DNA from: Limnoperna fortunei
Lineage: Eukaryota > Mollusca > Bivalvia > Mytilida > Modiolidae
Direction of reading: 5' to 3'
Length of the DNA stretch: 64,000 bases
NCBI GenBank assembly: GCA_944474755.1
Contig: OX104119.1
Span: forward strand, 1,599,075 to 1,663,074
Below are positions 23,727-35,894 of this stretch, one piece after another. The stretch's first letter is position 1, and every line of letters begins with the position of its first letter. The position numbers were made by a program, and so were the translations under genes. The notes under the pieces are model-generated. The model did no database searches. It saw only the letters and a program-made list of their open reading frames with translations, and was not told the DNA's origin.

Positions 23727-24572
23727 AAATTAAAAATTGTGTCATCACAGACGAATGAAAATTTTTTTGAAAATAAAACAACGGAGTCCGAAAATTTAAT
23801 CCATTGAAACCGAAACTGTTACAGGGGTTCGTGTTGGGGCTACACAATATTTAAGTTAATATCGCACTAAAGTTTATACTTATCGCACGATGCAAAGGTT
23901 GGATCAATAGTTAGTGAAAGCTCCACCCTTTGCACAATTTAAATTAATGCGCATATAAATTCAAAATAAACTAAGAAAAACCATTCCACAATTTTCATTG
24001 AATATATTAAACTATTACTGAATAAAACTCAGGATATCAGCACAAATAAAGGTATTTTTAAAATTAAAACTCTGCATGCTTTGCAAAAATATATGTTCTT
24101 ATGCAATGTACAAATATATCCTTGTGTTATATTACTATATGCAAGCAAAAGGCAGCATTCAGATTATGTTGTGGTGTGATGATGCATACATTATAAGAAT
24201 AATGTGGCAGTAACATGTAATGGCAAATTTAAACATAATATAAACAATATAAGGTATAAGTTTGTAACAAAGACAAAAACAATAGGTTCCCATACCATGC
24301 TGTCTAAATGTACCAGAGAAACAACATAATAGAAAGCATGAATATATCATAGGAAATAAATTTTTTTTTTCTTTGCAGAGTTGAGTTGTTTCAGAAATAA
24401 ACATGCAAGTTGTATATAAGACAATAAACACAGATATTAAAATGATTTATAAGTTTCATTTTTCTGTCATTACTTACTATACGTTTTGTTAACAGTATTT
24501 CAAAAGTAATAAAAACGAAAAAACATTTGTATCAAATTGATTTTTTCGTTTATCGTGCTAAAAATAACTTAC

Positions 24573-24643
24573 AATGAAGTTAAATATGCAAGGCTCACAA
24601 ATGCATCACTTTAATTGATATCAAATTGTTGTTACTTAAGTTT
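24573..24643 (-). pseudogene. LRR exon with 1-bp deletion (71 bp)
   Basis: Flanked by acceptor 'gttttttgcag' and donor GTAAGT, but 71 bp long instead of 72. It reads NLSNNNLISIK, then goes out of frame (a TGA follows). Shifting by one base restores the LRR tail DAFVSLAYLTSL. One base has therefore been lost near the middle. If included in the mRNA it truncates the protein, so either the gene is dead, the exon is skipped, or the assembly has an indel here. Confidence 0.7.
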
Positions 24644-24936
24644 CTGCAAAAAACAAACTGATTTCTAAATATTCGAGAGTGACCTTTTAATACCTCCCTC
24701 CACAAAAAAACAAATAAACAAAACCAAAACAAAAAAACAATAACAAAAATAAAAAAAACCCAAATAATACACAAGATTGAGAATAAGATTATAACATGTA
24801 CATATAATTATTATTATTAGCAATCTGAGAATCCTCAGTTAATTTGTACAAAAATATTTCCACATTTAATGAAATTGTTAAACCTTTTCTAGCGCTTCTC
24901 ACGTTTGTTGATTTTTCAGACTAGAAAGTAACTTTC

Positions 24937-25008
24937 AATTCGTTTAGAAACACAAGGTCTGTTAATGCTCCATATTCGATTGATAACAAATTGTTATCAT
25001 TTAAATAT
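24937..25008 (-). CDS. LRR exon (72 bp) with a non-canonical donor
   Basis: Acceptor 'ggtttttcag', then 72 open bases in the same phase as the other LRR exons, reading YLNDNNLLSIEYGAL then TDLVFLNEL. The base pair after the exon is GA (GAAAGT) where its siblings have GTAAGT, so the donor looks mutated. This is the most upstream exon of the LRR gene seen. No LRR N-terminal cap, signal peptide or promoter was found in 25.0-26 kb. Confidence 0.6.
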
Positions 25009-25299
25009 CTGAAAAACCAAGTAAAAATCACTTTGACAACATGTATCTTGCCATGTGGAAATATTCAAAACTATACTCTACAAGTGTCGTATGTAAAAGA
25101 CATATTTCCATACAATTTTGATAATATTTGCACGATATCTTCTATGCGATAGAAAGTTAATCCATTTCAGAGTCTTAAGTTAGATTACGTATTATTGGAT
25201 GTCAAAAGACTTTACTAAAAGTTTAATGAGTGTGGATGTTTTTATTTATTAGCGTTGTCGTATGCCATATATCAGTCGTTGTACAGAATCTGGATTGTT

Positions 25300-26580
25300 T
25301 AAAGCTACAGTCAGTTACAGTTCTAACGTTATATGCAATTTCAATGGTATAGCAGAGATTGTGACTGCTTTAAGTTAACGTAGACCAGAGAATTCGACAA
25401 CATATTTTTTATTTGGGCTGTTCATTTGACCATATATTTATGTCAATTTCAAAATTGTTACTGACAAGTTCGCACACTGGACATTTTTAAAATGGAAATT
25501 GTTGTCCACTTTGTCAACTGCTAAAATTTTCTTCGGCCCACACTTCAAACTATTCAATTTTTTAACAATTCATTTAGAAAAAGGTAAGATTAGCCTTAAC
25601 TGCCGTATATACGATTTACTTACTGACTACTAGCTGTCTGAATGACACGGATACGAAAGATGAAAATGAAATAGTTTGTGGTTTATTTAAATCATTACAT
25701 AGCACAAAAATAGATATAAAAAGAATCAGTGAGGAATACATTTGATATTAAATTTGATGGTTATGTACGTGTTTCGATATAATTTACAAATATTTAAAAT
25801 ATGTGGAACATATACTTTATATATTGCGCCGCTTTAACTAGTTTCTGTTGTTTTCGTTAATTACATATTAATGTACAATCCACCAATAATGTGATCTAAT
25901 TAGTAGTACAAATATATATCAATCATGTTCAAAACTTCTTTATAGATAAATTCTTCAATATAATAATAATATTAATACAACTACTTATACAACAACCTGT
26001 CCAATAAAGAGTCTACACGTAAGACCAAGGAACGGTTTTAAATACAATGCAATCTAACCTTTAAATGTTAGATTAAAAAAACCTTTATATGAAAAATAAG
26101 GTTTAAATGGTGTTACGGTCTCATATTTGATTTTGTGATTCTGGTGTTTTATTACATCGTTTAGGTCACAAGATTAATTTATTCGTGAAATAGGTTTTTC
26201 GATTGCATCCTCATATCTTCAGAGTGACATTAAACGTGAATTTGGGTTTTAATTGTTTCCTTTAAGTTTCAGGAGTAATTTTATATGTGCAAGGGTTTTT
26301 TCATCTCCCATGTCTAAGGAGTGATTTATGTGATATCTGTTTTTTCTATTTAATTGCTTTGGTCTCAGGATTGAAATGATTTTTGTGAAAAACATGGTTT
26401 CGCGTTATTTTTTATATATAGGTAATATGGTTTTACTTGCATTGCTTTCACTACTTGTCAATAATTTTATATGTGTAATATTTTTAATTGCATCAGCAAA
26501 GTCTCAATGACTTTGTATGTGTAATATGGGTTTTAGTTGTATTGCAACGGTTTCAGGAGTGATTTTATACATCCCTGAAC
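25300..26580. repeat. Array module, copy 1 (related to 38.9-41.7 kb)
   Basis: Three consecutive parts match 38.9-41.7 kb in the same order. First come sparse 'gacaa/ggaca' repeats (25.39-25.52 kb). Next is a ~600-bp spacer with shared landmarks ('gatacgaaagatgaaaat', 'attgcgccg', 'ttaatgtaca'). Last is a degenerate ~52-bp tandem repeat based on 'tctcaggattgattttatatgtgaaatatgg' (26.1-26.57 kb, about nine units). It is non-coding. Confidence 0.6.
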
Positions 26581-26819
26581 AACGTGTATGCGTATGAAAC
26601 ATTGGGCAACATCAGTCAGTGTCTTTGGAATAATGCAGAACAAGGATTGATAGTGTGTAATTTTATAATGTAGTAAATACATTTACAGTTATGGATTATT
26701 TTGATGTCTTTAAACATAAAGTTAACTTCACTTCTCCTCCGTTCGCAATCTTTGAACTAAATACAGACAAAACCTCAAATTTGAAGGTGTGTACTTCTTG
26801 TTGTTGATGGTTATTCCCG

Positions 26820-27718
26820 GTGTTATGTAAATATTTTATTACTGTTTATACAAACCGTGTCCCGTTGAAATGTAAATATTTTATTACTGTTGATACAAAT
26901 CTTGTCCCGGTGTCATGTTAATATTTTATTACTGTTGATACAAATCTTGTCCCGGTATCATGTTAATATTTTATTACTGTTGATACAAATCTTGTCCCGG
27001 TGTCATGTTAATATTTTATTACTAATCATACAAATATTGTCCCGGTGTCATGTTAATATTTTATTACTGTTGATACAAATCTTGTCCCGGTGTGATGTTA
27101 ATATTTTATTACTAATCATACAAACCTTGTCCCGGTGTTATGTAAATATTTTTTAACTGTTAATACAAACCTTGTCCTAGTGTTATGAAAATATTTTATT
27201 ATTGTTCACACAAACCTTGTCCCGGTGTTATGTAAATATTTCATGATTGTTCATACAAACTTTGTCCCGGTGTTATGTAAATATTTTATTTCGGTTTATA
27301 AAAACCTTGTCCGGGTGTTATGTAAAAACTTTATGACTGTTCATACAATTCATACAATTCTTGTCCTGTGTTATGTAAATATTCATTACTCTTCATACAA
27401 ACCTTGTCCCGGTGTTATGTAAATATTTTAGTACTGTTTATAGAAACCTTGTCCCGGTGTTATGTAAATATTCATTACTGTTCATACAAACCTTGTCTCA
27501 GTGTTATGTAAATATTTTATTACTGTTCATGCAAACCTTGTCCCGGTGTTATGTAAATATTTTATTTCTGTTCATACAAATCTTGTCCCGGTGCTATGTA
27601 AATATTTTATGACTGTTCATACAAACATTGTCCCGATGTTATGTAAATAGTTTAACACTGTTCATATAAATCTTGTCCCGATGTTATATACATATTTTAT
27701 TACTCTTTATACAAACCT
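26820..27718. repeat. 45-bp minisatellite, about 20 units
   Basis: The unit 'atacaaaccttgtcccggtg' + 'ttatgtaaatattttattactgttc' repeats every 45 bp. Because 45 is divisible by three, 15-residue-periodic ORFs appear that are not genes. The array runs into the 3' end of the VHL-domain pseudogene, and its unit resembles the sequence around the stop codon of the intact VHL exon at 55.43-55.48 kb. Units near 26.9-27.1 kb are most alike; outer units are more diverged. Confidence 0.9.
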
Positions 27719-27995
27719 TGTGCTGGTGTTGTGTATACCATTTCAGTCTGATTGTTTTTTCTGGGATAAAAGATGTAGTTGTTATCGATTAGTAGTTCTT
27801 ATCCAATGGACGCATTTCTTGCCGACCATGGATGCGTAACATATGTTAGTAAATCACACGATTTCCCAGGATCCAAATTGACATATTCCTTCAACTGACC
27901 ATTAAAATCGTGCCAATAAATCTTTGCAGTGAAAGTGCATGTGTTTATAAATTCCATATGCTATATTTCATCTGAATTGATAGATCTTGGTAGCT
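27716..27995 (-). pseudogene. VHL beta-domain exon, inactivated copy
   Basis: Aligns throughout with the intact exon at 55443-55735, without indels over most of its length. It keeps LPRSI at the start, KIYWHDFNGQL, TYVTHPWSARNAS and DNNYIFYPRKNNQTEMVY. Two nonsense codons are present: TAG at about 27961-27963 (intact copy TCG) and TAA at about 27821-27823 (intact copy reads TGEE). The native stop and last residues are replaced by the 45-bp minisatellite. The acceptor AG is still present. It is the left edge of the segmental duplication. Confidence 0.85.
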
Positions 27996-28334
27996 CTACA
28001 ATATAAGTCGAATAGGTAATATGAAGAATAACTTTTACAATGTTCATCAAATTTCAATCAATCATTTCTATTGTTCTTGTTTTACAAAATACTAAAACCG
28101 TATCAAACGTATTGTATGCCGATTGGTTAATACAAAGTAAAATTCCCAATCCGTGATTAAAAAAATGTCGGATGTATTAAAATAGAGTGCGGCTTAAGGC
28201 TATGTTTTGACATATTCTCGCAACCTCCACCTCGTGAATTTACCATTGGCATAAAAAAGATACATATAAGGTACTTCTTATTTCAAACTATACTACATCA
28301 TATTATTGGTATAGTATATTTGCCCGCACTGCTG

Positions 28335-28555
28335 TACTCCCTTCAATTTTGCCAGTTTTTTGTGTGGTTTTAGCCGTTTTCTATGGATTCCTCACCCCAA
28401 AACAGTGAGCGTTATAACACAAAAATACATTTATTCCTGTCAAATGTCGGTAGGTTTTTTCGGGTACTCCGGTTTTCTTCCTAAGACTGGTAATACATAT
28501 TGAAAATGCTGAAAATTGCGTTTTTCACTTTAAGAAAACAATACAATCAGTTACA
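28335..28555 (+). mobile_element. SINE-like body, diverged, with internal insertion (arm A)
   Basis: It starts with 'ttttgccagtttttt' and has the family core 'ggttttttcgggtactccgg' and 'tgaaaatgctgaaaattgcg', but a ~90-bp segment separates the parts. The same arrangement occurs at 56.39-56.64 kb, so it predates the segmental duplication. Confidence 0.55.
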
Positions 28556-29039
28556 CTACGGACTCTGTCCGCACTGACTCGTCGCCTAATTAAAACTCTT
28601 TGTTTTTAATAAATAAATTTTAAAGCGTTTAGAGATCTTCAGAAAGAGATTGCTAGAATCATCCCTATGGGGACTTGGCTAGTTTTCAAAACATGCTTTT
28701 ATAACGAATAAAGAAACATGGTGGAAAAAACTTCTAAAAAGACGTGAACACCCAAAATAAACAACTTATATAAACTGCTTGTACCCAAATGCCTCACCGA
28801 CAATGGTTAGGTATTATACCCTCGTAACATTGGTTACATCAACGATTTCAACACAAAACAGACCTCATGTATCACAGTCAGTAAGAATGCAAACAGAATT
28901 ATTTGTTACCGCTATTGTTTTGGTTTGTTGAACCAAGCAACTGTATAAATAATAGAAGAATGATACTGGTACCCTAGCCTCTATCAAATTCAACCTTAGA
29001 TAAAACTGAATCTGTAGTTCCTTTAAGTTCCAGTTTTGA

Positions 29040-30000
29040 AGGATATTTTAACGGAAACCACTAAGCGAATTGAGGGACATTATCAATAAATCTATATAGG
29101 TAAAACTTAAGTACCAAGCTTCTGCTATCTTCTTGTCTTTAATGAGCGTTGAAGAAGTCAGTTTAAAGGCAAGGAGAGGGGCACAGTTTGTACCAATTGG
29201 AATTCGATTACCTATAGCAAAACATTCCACCCTAAAGTAACAAATATGTTCGATCAGAAAATCTTGCATAATATAAACATGGTTGTTGTCGCATCAATTT
29301 CATTTTTTTTTTGTAAACAATATACATATTATTGTAACCTAAAACTACATATTTATGAGCATATGTGAAAGCGAAGTCTTTACAATCAATTTCTTTAAGA
29401 CGTCACGTCTTAAAGAAATTGATAAGTTTTTCGTGCGCAAGGTGTTATAAATTAAAGATTCAGAGGAAATTTAAATATCGATCTTGATTGTAAATTGTCT
29501 CAAGTTCAAATTTTTCTTGCATTCACATATGTTTTGTTATTACTTCGCAAATAAACAGTTTCACAGTATTTTTGTTGTCCTGTTTTCACTGCGGACAATA
29601 TCTTAGTCAATCGTAGTGACAACCCTTTGATAAAGCACGTAGATGAGCCGACTATGTAACTTTGCTTGGATGGCTTTTCCTCTATCTTGACATCCAATAC
29701 AAGTTGTACTAAAGACCTTATTGTCCTTATTCAGTTAGACAGTGCATTTAGTTCTAGGTCCACTGTCTGGCATAGTCTCTGACCGCATCCAAAATAGATT
29801 TAAAATGAATAGTTCAGTCTACTTGTTGAAGTTTTCTGAATTGTGGACAGCAATCTTTCTTTTATTCTAACGGTAAATGATGATCAAATCTCCAGTTATG
29901 ACATGACAAGAGGGATTGTTGGGAACAAGTACTTCAGTATTGAGCTCATTTTCTGTATCCAACTGTCCTCGATGTAATGCTTGTAACTACCGAAATATTA
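29040..30000 (-). mobile_element. Naiad-like reverse transcriptase remnant
   Basis: On the minus strand 29506-29697 encodes YIVGSSTCFIKGLSLRLTKI followed by LSAVKTG, matching a conserved 'AGSSKCSTKPLSLLLTKILTAVK' segment of this RT family. 29048-29269 then encodes DFLIEHIC, GNRIPIGTNCAPLLA and LSFTYIDLL (the palm IDD is altered to IDL). Further upstream (29.7-30.0 kb) HVITGDL and ILDAVRDYARQW are recognisable across frames. The region between the two ORFs is shortened and holds a 39-bp palindrome. Absent from the matching part of arm B (57.3-58.15 kb), so probably inserted after the duplication or lost from B. Confidence 0.65.
29385..29423. repeat. Near-perfect 39-bp palindrome
   Basis: Arms of 19 bp ('atcaatttctttaagacgt' and its exact reverse complement) around a single central base. 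It lies between the two RT pieces of the remnant. Confidence 0.95.
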
Positions 30001-32974
30001 ACATGATTACTATTCCTTGGAACTTGAAAGTTGACCGCCTATTATTTTGATCGCCTGATCTCGCGGACGGTCAACATAAAAAATGTTACAAGTGTGCAAA
30101 AACTTTATAGTAAGTAGTAAAGGTTTCAGATAATAGACAGCAGTATCAAACCTTTTTTTGAATTTTTGTTCTTCTACATCACATTTCACTATCTTCCACA
30201 CTCTACTAAATTCAATTTCATACACCCTATCGGAATGTATACATTCCCTTTGGTGTAATTCAGACTAACTAATGCAACTTACTCACACTGGACACGGTTA
30301 ATAAATATTCCAGTATCTGTTCCACATACTTATTATTCATTACAGTGTTTCCAAGTTGTTTGCATTGTATTGGTACCTATATTGTCTTACGTATATTAAT
30401 ATTTAAAAATCGTTATTTTATATAGAATAATTTGATGAAATATGTTATAACTAAGTAGTACAACAGTAACACCCCTTCCGAAAAACACCTTCCACGTATG
30501 TATATGTAGGACCTAATTGTAGTCAATTTCAGCCCCAAATATACACGTGCATGTGTAATACCTTCAAGAAGTCAACCCCAAACCAACCCACAATGTACAC
30601 GTGATTGTAAATGATGTAAAACCCAAGTCACAGTGTAACAGTATAAATTAAAATGGGGGAAACAATTTTAACTTACTTAACGCCAAATGTTAACAGATGA
30701 GGATTACGTTAATCAATAAACTATAAAATAAATTGATTTGCAAAATGCTCCGGATGTCCGAAACTTAGTTTTCAGGTAGATAAAGATCTTTCAAATGAAT
30801 GTAAGTGATACAAAGTTCTTTAAATTGCCACCATTTTTAAATTAAACAAATCGTTAAAAATCCAAAAGTTTATAGATTGTAATAAAAGTTTTAAAGTTGT
30901 TATATACGTGTTATACTGCAACATATAATGTACATGTTGACCTTCTATGGCGTCCAAGATGGCTTCAAAAACGAAAAATGTGCCAATTTGAACGAAAGTT
31001 GGTATTCAGTTAAATTAAGACGTTGCAAATGGATGTTAGCTATAAAAAATGATTGAGACCACCTCAAAATGACGGCCATTTTGATAATGAAAGAAAAATC
31101 AAGATTTATTCTTCAAAAATAAAAAAGCTTATGCTGGTATATTAGAAGGTATGCACCTTATACAACACAAGTTGAACTTAGTCTTCCACTTTGAACTTGT
31201 TTACGGAAAACGCATCGACTCGTCAAGTTGCTAAAAATATGAAAGTTCCCTCAAAAAGGTGCAACTTTTTAAAATTTTTGATATCGTCGCCATTTATAAA
31301 ATTCCTGTCGTTAAAAATAAAAGCTCATTTCAAAGATCTCAGGTTTGGCTACTTGGATTTCAATGAAAACTAGTCCACTTATACAATAAACTATCTTGAG
31401 CATTTTAAGGGTAACAATTGATTCGAAAGCAGAAATTGTGTAACTCTAGCACCTTTACCAACACATCCCCTCAAAAATGTCATAAACGTTAACGAAATTT
31501 GATTTCTAAGCATATTTTAATGTAGTGATTTCAATCAAATAATATTCATAAATATTTGAGACGACTTCTAAGTTGGCATTCATACACAAACAAATTTATT
31601 ATTTGGGTTCCACATTTTAGAATCAAATTTGGCACAGTTGTTGGTCGACATATTGAGGGGCACAGTCAATACTAAGACCTTTGATCATAGCCGCTATTTC
31701 AAAAAGCCGCCACTTTACAATACCCACCCAAAATTGGGGGACAATTTTCACCTGGTAAGATTTAAACGAAATTTGGTATCAGGTAGATGTTAGTATTTCA
31801 AGTAAAATGCTACTTTCGAAAATAATTTCCGAGATCCCGTTTTAAAATGGTGACAACAAATGCGTCAAATTTTCATCGTTATCCGATGTTAAAGAAATTT
31901 CACCTGCTCAGATTCCAATAAATTTGGTGCTGATGTAGATTTAAGTGACCGAGAGGATTCTTAGATTTTTTGACTGTGCGTTTCAAAATATCAAAGAGAA
32001 TGCATTTGTTATTCTTATTTTTTCTCATTCTAAGATATGAAATTTTGCTACCAATTGCTAGAAAACGCTTCAATAGATCAATTTCACACTGGGTTAGAAA
32101 ATGTACGGTTACACAAAGGGATGCAATCCATTTTTAAAATGTTTATATGGCATTAAAAATAAAATCCGTTCCTTAAATCTCAGTGATGACTAGAAAGATT
32201 TCAATGAAAATTAGTTCACTGATACCATTGACTATCCGGAGCATTTTTAACGAAAACAATTCGACGTAAACTCCGCCATTTTGTAAAGGCAGCAATTTTA
32301 ACACATTCCCCTCAAAAAAGTAAACTTTGTCCGATGTCAACACATTAGGCATATTTTTAAGTACTATTTTGATTAAAATACTATCCATGAAGATTTTGTG
32401 TTGGCATTCCATCTCATTATTTTTAAATATGTGTTGTTTATACATAAATATCCTATTAAACGACCGTGTGTCTGAGACTTAGTACACTGTTGTCTTGTCT
32501 TGTCATGTCTTATAACCTAACAACTTGATATAACATTTCACAACAGTATGCGAGAAAAATGCATAGTTGTAAATAATTCTTTTAAAACACGTATGTGATA
32601 GGTTTGATATGGTTATTATTTTAGCTAACTAAATACCAAAACAAAAAAAAGTATGTGTAAAATACAATTAATCATATTGATTCAGATGTATAATAACTTG
32701 TTTCCCCAAAGTTGGGTTCATTGTTTTCGCTTACTAAGGACACATATGCTATAGTACAAGACAATCATGTCTATTTTATTACTTACAGAAAATTATTCTT
32801 AAAAAACTTGATATATAAAACAATAAATAAACTACACCACTTATTTTTTTAGTTTATTCTCTTCATCTGTTATGTAAATGTGTTATGTACAACTAAAATA
32901 TACTGTCCAAAAAAGTAAAGATTTTCCTTCCGAATTTTAAAACATGCAAATTATATATATTTTACCAGATGTCA

Positions 32975-33245
32975 TGAAACAACAAGGGACTATTTCGAGT
33001 ATCCATGTGCTACCATGGGCTTTCAAATCATCCGGATTTGAATTCAGTTGAATACATGTGGAACCAACTGGATAAACGTGTGCGCCACCGTCAACCATTG
33101 CCTCAGGCCCCAAATCAACTCCGTCAAATTTTTCAATAAGAATGTTGAACGATTCCAGTTGATAACGTAAGAACATTGTTTGACTATATGCCAGGGAGAT
33201 GTAGAATATAGTTGGCAGCTCGAGGCTGTCACACACGGTACTAAC
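32975..33245 (+). pseudogene. Tc1-like transposase C-terminal remnant
   Basis: Plus-strand translation gives a degraded 'K-S-S-x-L-N-S-V-E-Y-M-W-N-Q-L-D-K-R-V-R' followed by QPLPQAPNQLRQIFQ, then NIV and SMPGRC in shifted frames. This corresponds to the Tc1 'SPDLNPIEHLWDELDRRVR...SMPRR' region, including the Glu of the DDE triad (V-E-Y). Frameshifts and stops are present. No inverted repeats were identified. The minus-strand ORFs over it are shadows. Confidence 0.65.
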
Positions 33246-33299
33246 TTAAACGTGACCGGAAGTATTCTGAACTGTGATAAACCGATTTTTATTAATCAA

Positions 33300-35030
33300 T
33301 CATTTGGACTGTTCATTTTTCACAATTAGAACCAATTTAGTAAAAGCCTTTATATATGATGTTTTAAATATCCAAATACATATACTAAAATCCTTTATGC
33401 GTTTCTCTTTTGCAGAGTATTCATGTGCATAGATATACAAATACCGTTAATACGTTAACATTTAAGCAACTCCTTATCGTACTATTTTTCTTGACAGGTT
33501 TCTTTAACAGAAAAACAAGAATGTTCGCTTTTTTGCAAAGATACAACTAAAACATAAAGAAAAGAAATTAGTTTTTTAAGGAGACTTATGTAAAAAGATG
33601 ACTTTGAAAGTACTGACAAAACGTTTTCCTGCAAACAACTGGAAAAATACAGCTAGATTAATTGTATTGATTTATTACTGTCACGTTATCATAGGATCAC
33701 GTATTTCACTCTAGTTAATTAAAACAATTAATAATAGACTTAATTTTAACATTTTCAATAAAACACTTAAGACAACAATTATTTACTTATTCCTTACATA
33801 ACATTATATATAATGGAAATGTGATAGACATAATATCTTTTGCAAAAAACTTCATTTATGCGAATATCGACTTTTGATTAACTGAATAATATTTTCTATC
33901 AGACGATCAAAACAAATTATTGTTTTGGAGACAGGCACCCATCTGGCGTCATATATAACTCCGAGAAAACCTTACGTGTTAAACTTTTTTTACAAAATGG
34001 CAAATAACAGAAACACAAACGTTGTGCAGATTTAATATAATCTGCTACGCTGATTGTTGAATTTGCAAAACGGTAATTGTGTTATCCTCAAGAAAATATT
34101 TAAGTAGTTTATGTAGTTAATTCTTAATAAAAAAGGAAAGCCTCATCATAATATACCCCAAAATAATCAATTAAGCAAAACATTTAAAACATAAGTCAAA
34201 GTAATTAAGTAATTCATGAAGATTGGGTAAGAAGGATGGTTTCGCAGTTCAAAAACAGAACAAAGTATTAAAACTGAAAGGACCATTTTGTTTAATCGTT
34301 GTTTGCAACGTCAAGGCTGAAAAATTATTCCTATATCATCATATTCATTTTAGACCGTGTTTAAAAGTATTTCCTGCAATCATCTAATACAATTTGATTA
34401 AGAAAGATTAACTTTCAAAACAAAAAGAAACTGTAATGCCCGATTACCAACAATTTAGATAAATGGTCACGTGTGTCAACTGTTTAATTTTTTTATGTTA
34501 AGTTCAAATCGTAAAGAAAAATAGAAAGATAGTAAAAATGTATTGTGAACTTTGTTATTCAAATTATAGGAGTTGAAAGCCACATGATGTATTATTGATT
34601 TTGTTATTGTGCAAAAACATATTTTAAAACATAATAGATTATTCATGCAGTTAAGAAATAATTGTGTAAAAAAGTGGGTTGGATGATACATAACATAACA
34701 TATTATGCCAAGCAAAAAAAAGGGGTTTCAAAGTAAAAATCATTTCTCTTAATATGTGACTATATAAAAATCAAGATGGTTTTAAAGTTTAAACTTTAGT
34801 AGTACAAATGAAAGTATTTTCCAAAATATTCGCCATGAAATTTAAAATTTGCTAATATATAATATTATGTCCAAAGAAATTTTCAGAAATTTTTATATAA
34901 TGTCAAGCAATTGGTTCACATTTAAGTGATGGACATAAAATAAAAGTCTCTTAGTGAAATTTTGGTCCATTGGAAAAACAACTTGTCGAAATGAGCTTTA
35001 AAATGTTATTTTTGTCAAAATTAACTCTCT
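33300..35030. other. AT-rich stretch, no gene seen
   Basis: No supported exon. A short piece around 34.04-34.06 kb ('ctacgctgattgttg') resembles part of the Naiad-like tail at 17.64 kb. Confidence 0.4.
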
Positions 35031-35039
35031 TGTTGAAAT

Positions 35040-35190
35040 GGACGTATAAGTTGTGAAATGTACACATCATACGCTGGAGCTGCTAGATTGTTGCTGTCGA
35101 TGAACGGGAAGTTGACAATTGGAAAGTTGAAGTCATCACGTTTTTCGTAGAGTCTATTATGTAGTTTTCAGGAGTCTATTTCTAGAAGTA
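35040..35190 (-). mobile_element. Naiad-like retroelement fragment
   Basis: Minus-strand translation reads NFPIVNFPFIDSNN then APAYDVYIS, the same post-palm segment as at 18.9-19.07 kb. It is truncated on both sides. Confidence 0.55.
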
Positions 35191-35894
35191 GGTCTAAGTG
35201 AGAGGCTAAAAAGCTTTGCCATTCGAAGCTAGACCAAAGAAATTAACACTAAGGTATGTACATTGGTATAATAATTGTTCTCAATATTTTTTAGAGCTGT
35301 CACCAACAACGTTTTGAACAAAGTTTGTTGTTAAATACATTTAATTAATAATGCATATTATAGACGATTTGCAAAAAATCCATAAGTTATAAAAATATGT
35401 TTTATATCTTATTATATACTTTATATTTTCTTTTTTAAATGGGTAGCGTATTAATATGCACGCGGGTGTTGGGATAAGCTGAGGGTGTTTTCATGACAGT
35501 TTTTTTTTTATTGGAAATATTTATTTTATTTAATCAATAAAGGTATATGCAATGCAAAAATACCAAACACCAAAGAAATTCTCAAAAAGACAATACACGG
35601 GTCCAAAACACCTAAAAGTTGAGAACCAAAAAGCAAAATATTTGTAACAATGACAACGATCCTGAATTGGCACAGTCTTTTAAAATTAAAACTATTTCAT
35701 CAGTATTATTTAATTTAAGTTAACCCAAATATTTATCTATTCTATTCTTGAGACCTGGTTTATATCTTACAATAGACAGAAAAAAAGTAATCATTGTGAT
35801 GAAATCGTCAATTTTCTTTATATGTATATGATAAGACTTTGGAAACAGACACTAACAGATTTTTTTTATTATGTAACATAATAGTTGTTTACCT

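Larger units (their letters stand above)
27716..32780. repeat. Segmental duplication, arm A
   Basis: Collinear direct repeat of 55443-60860. Matched landmarks in order: VHL exon, SINE-like body (28.34/56.41 kb), 'cagttacactacggactctg' (28.55/56.64), a LINE-C-terminus-like piece (28.63-28.98/56.95-57.28), 'gatctcgcggacg' (30.06/58.18), 'gatacacgtgcatgtgtaatacc' region (30.54/58.63), 'atggc(g)' motifs (31.0/59.0), 'gttgtcttgtc' (32.49/60.56) and 'taatcatattgattcagat' (32.67/60.74). This arm alone carries the Naiad-like insertion at 29.0-30.0 kb. Confidence 0.8.

Noticed and set aside
26890..27612. 15-residue-repeat ORFs on the plus strand
   Set aside because: They follow the 45-bp minisatellite and run opposite to the VHL pseudogene; no independent evidence for coding.
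32937..33236. Minus-strand 99-codon ORF
   Set aside because: Antisense to the Tc1 transposase remnant, which explains the sequence better.
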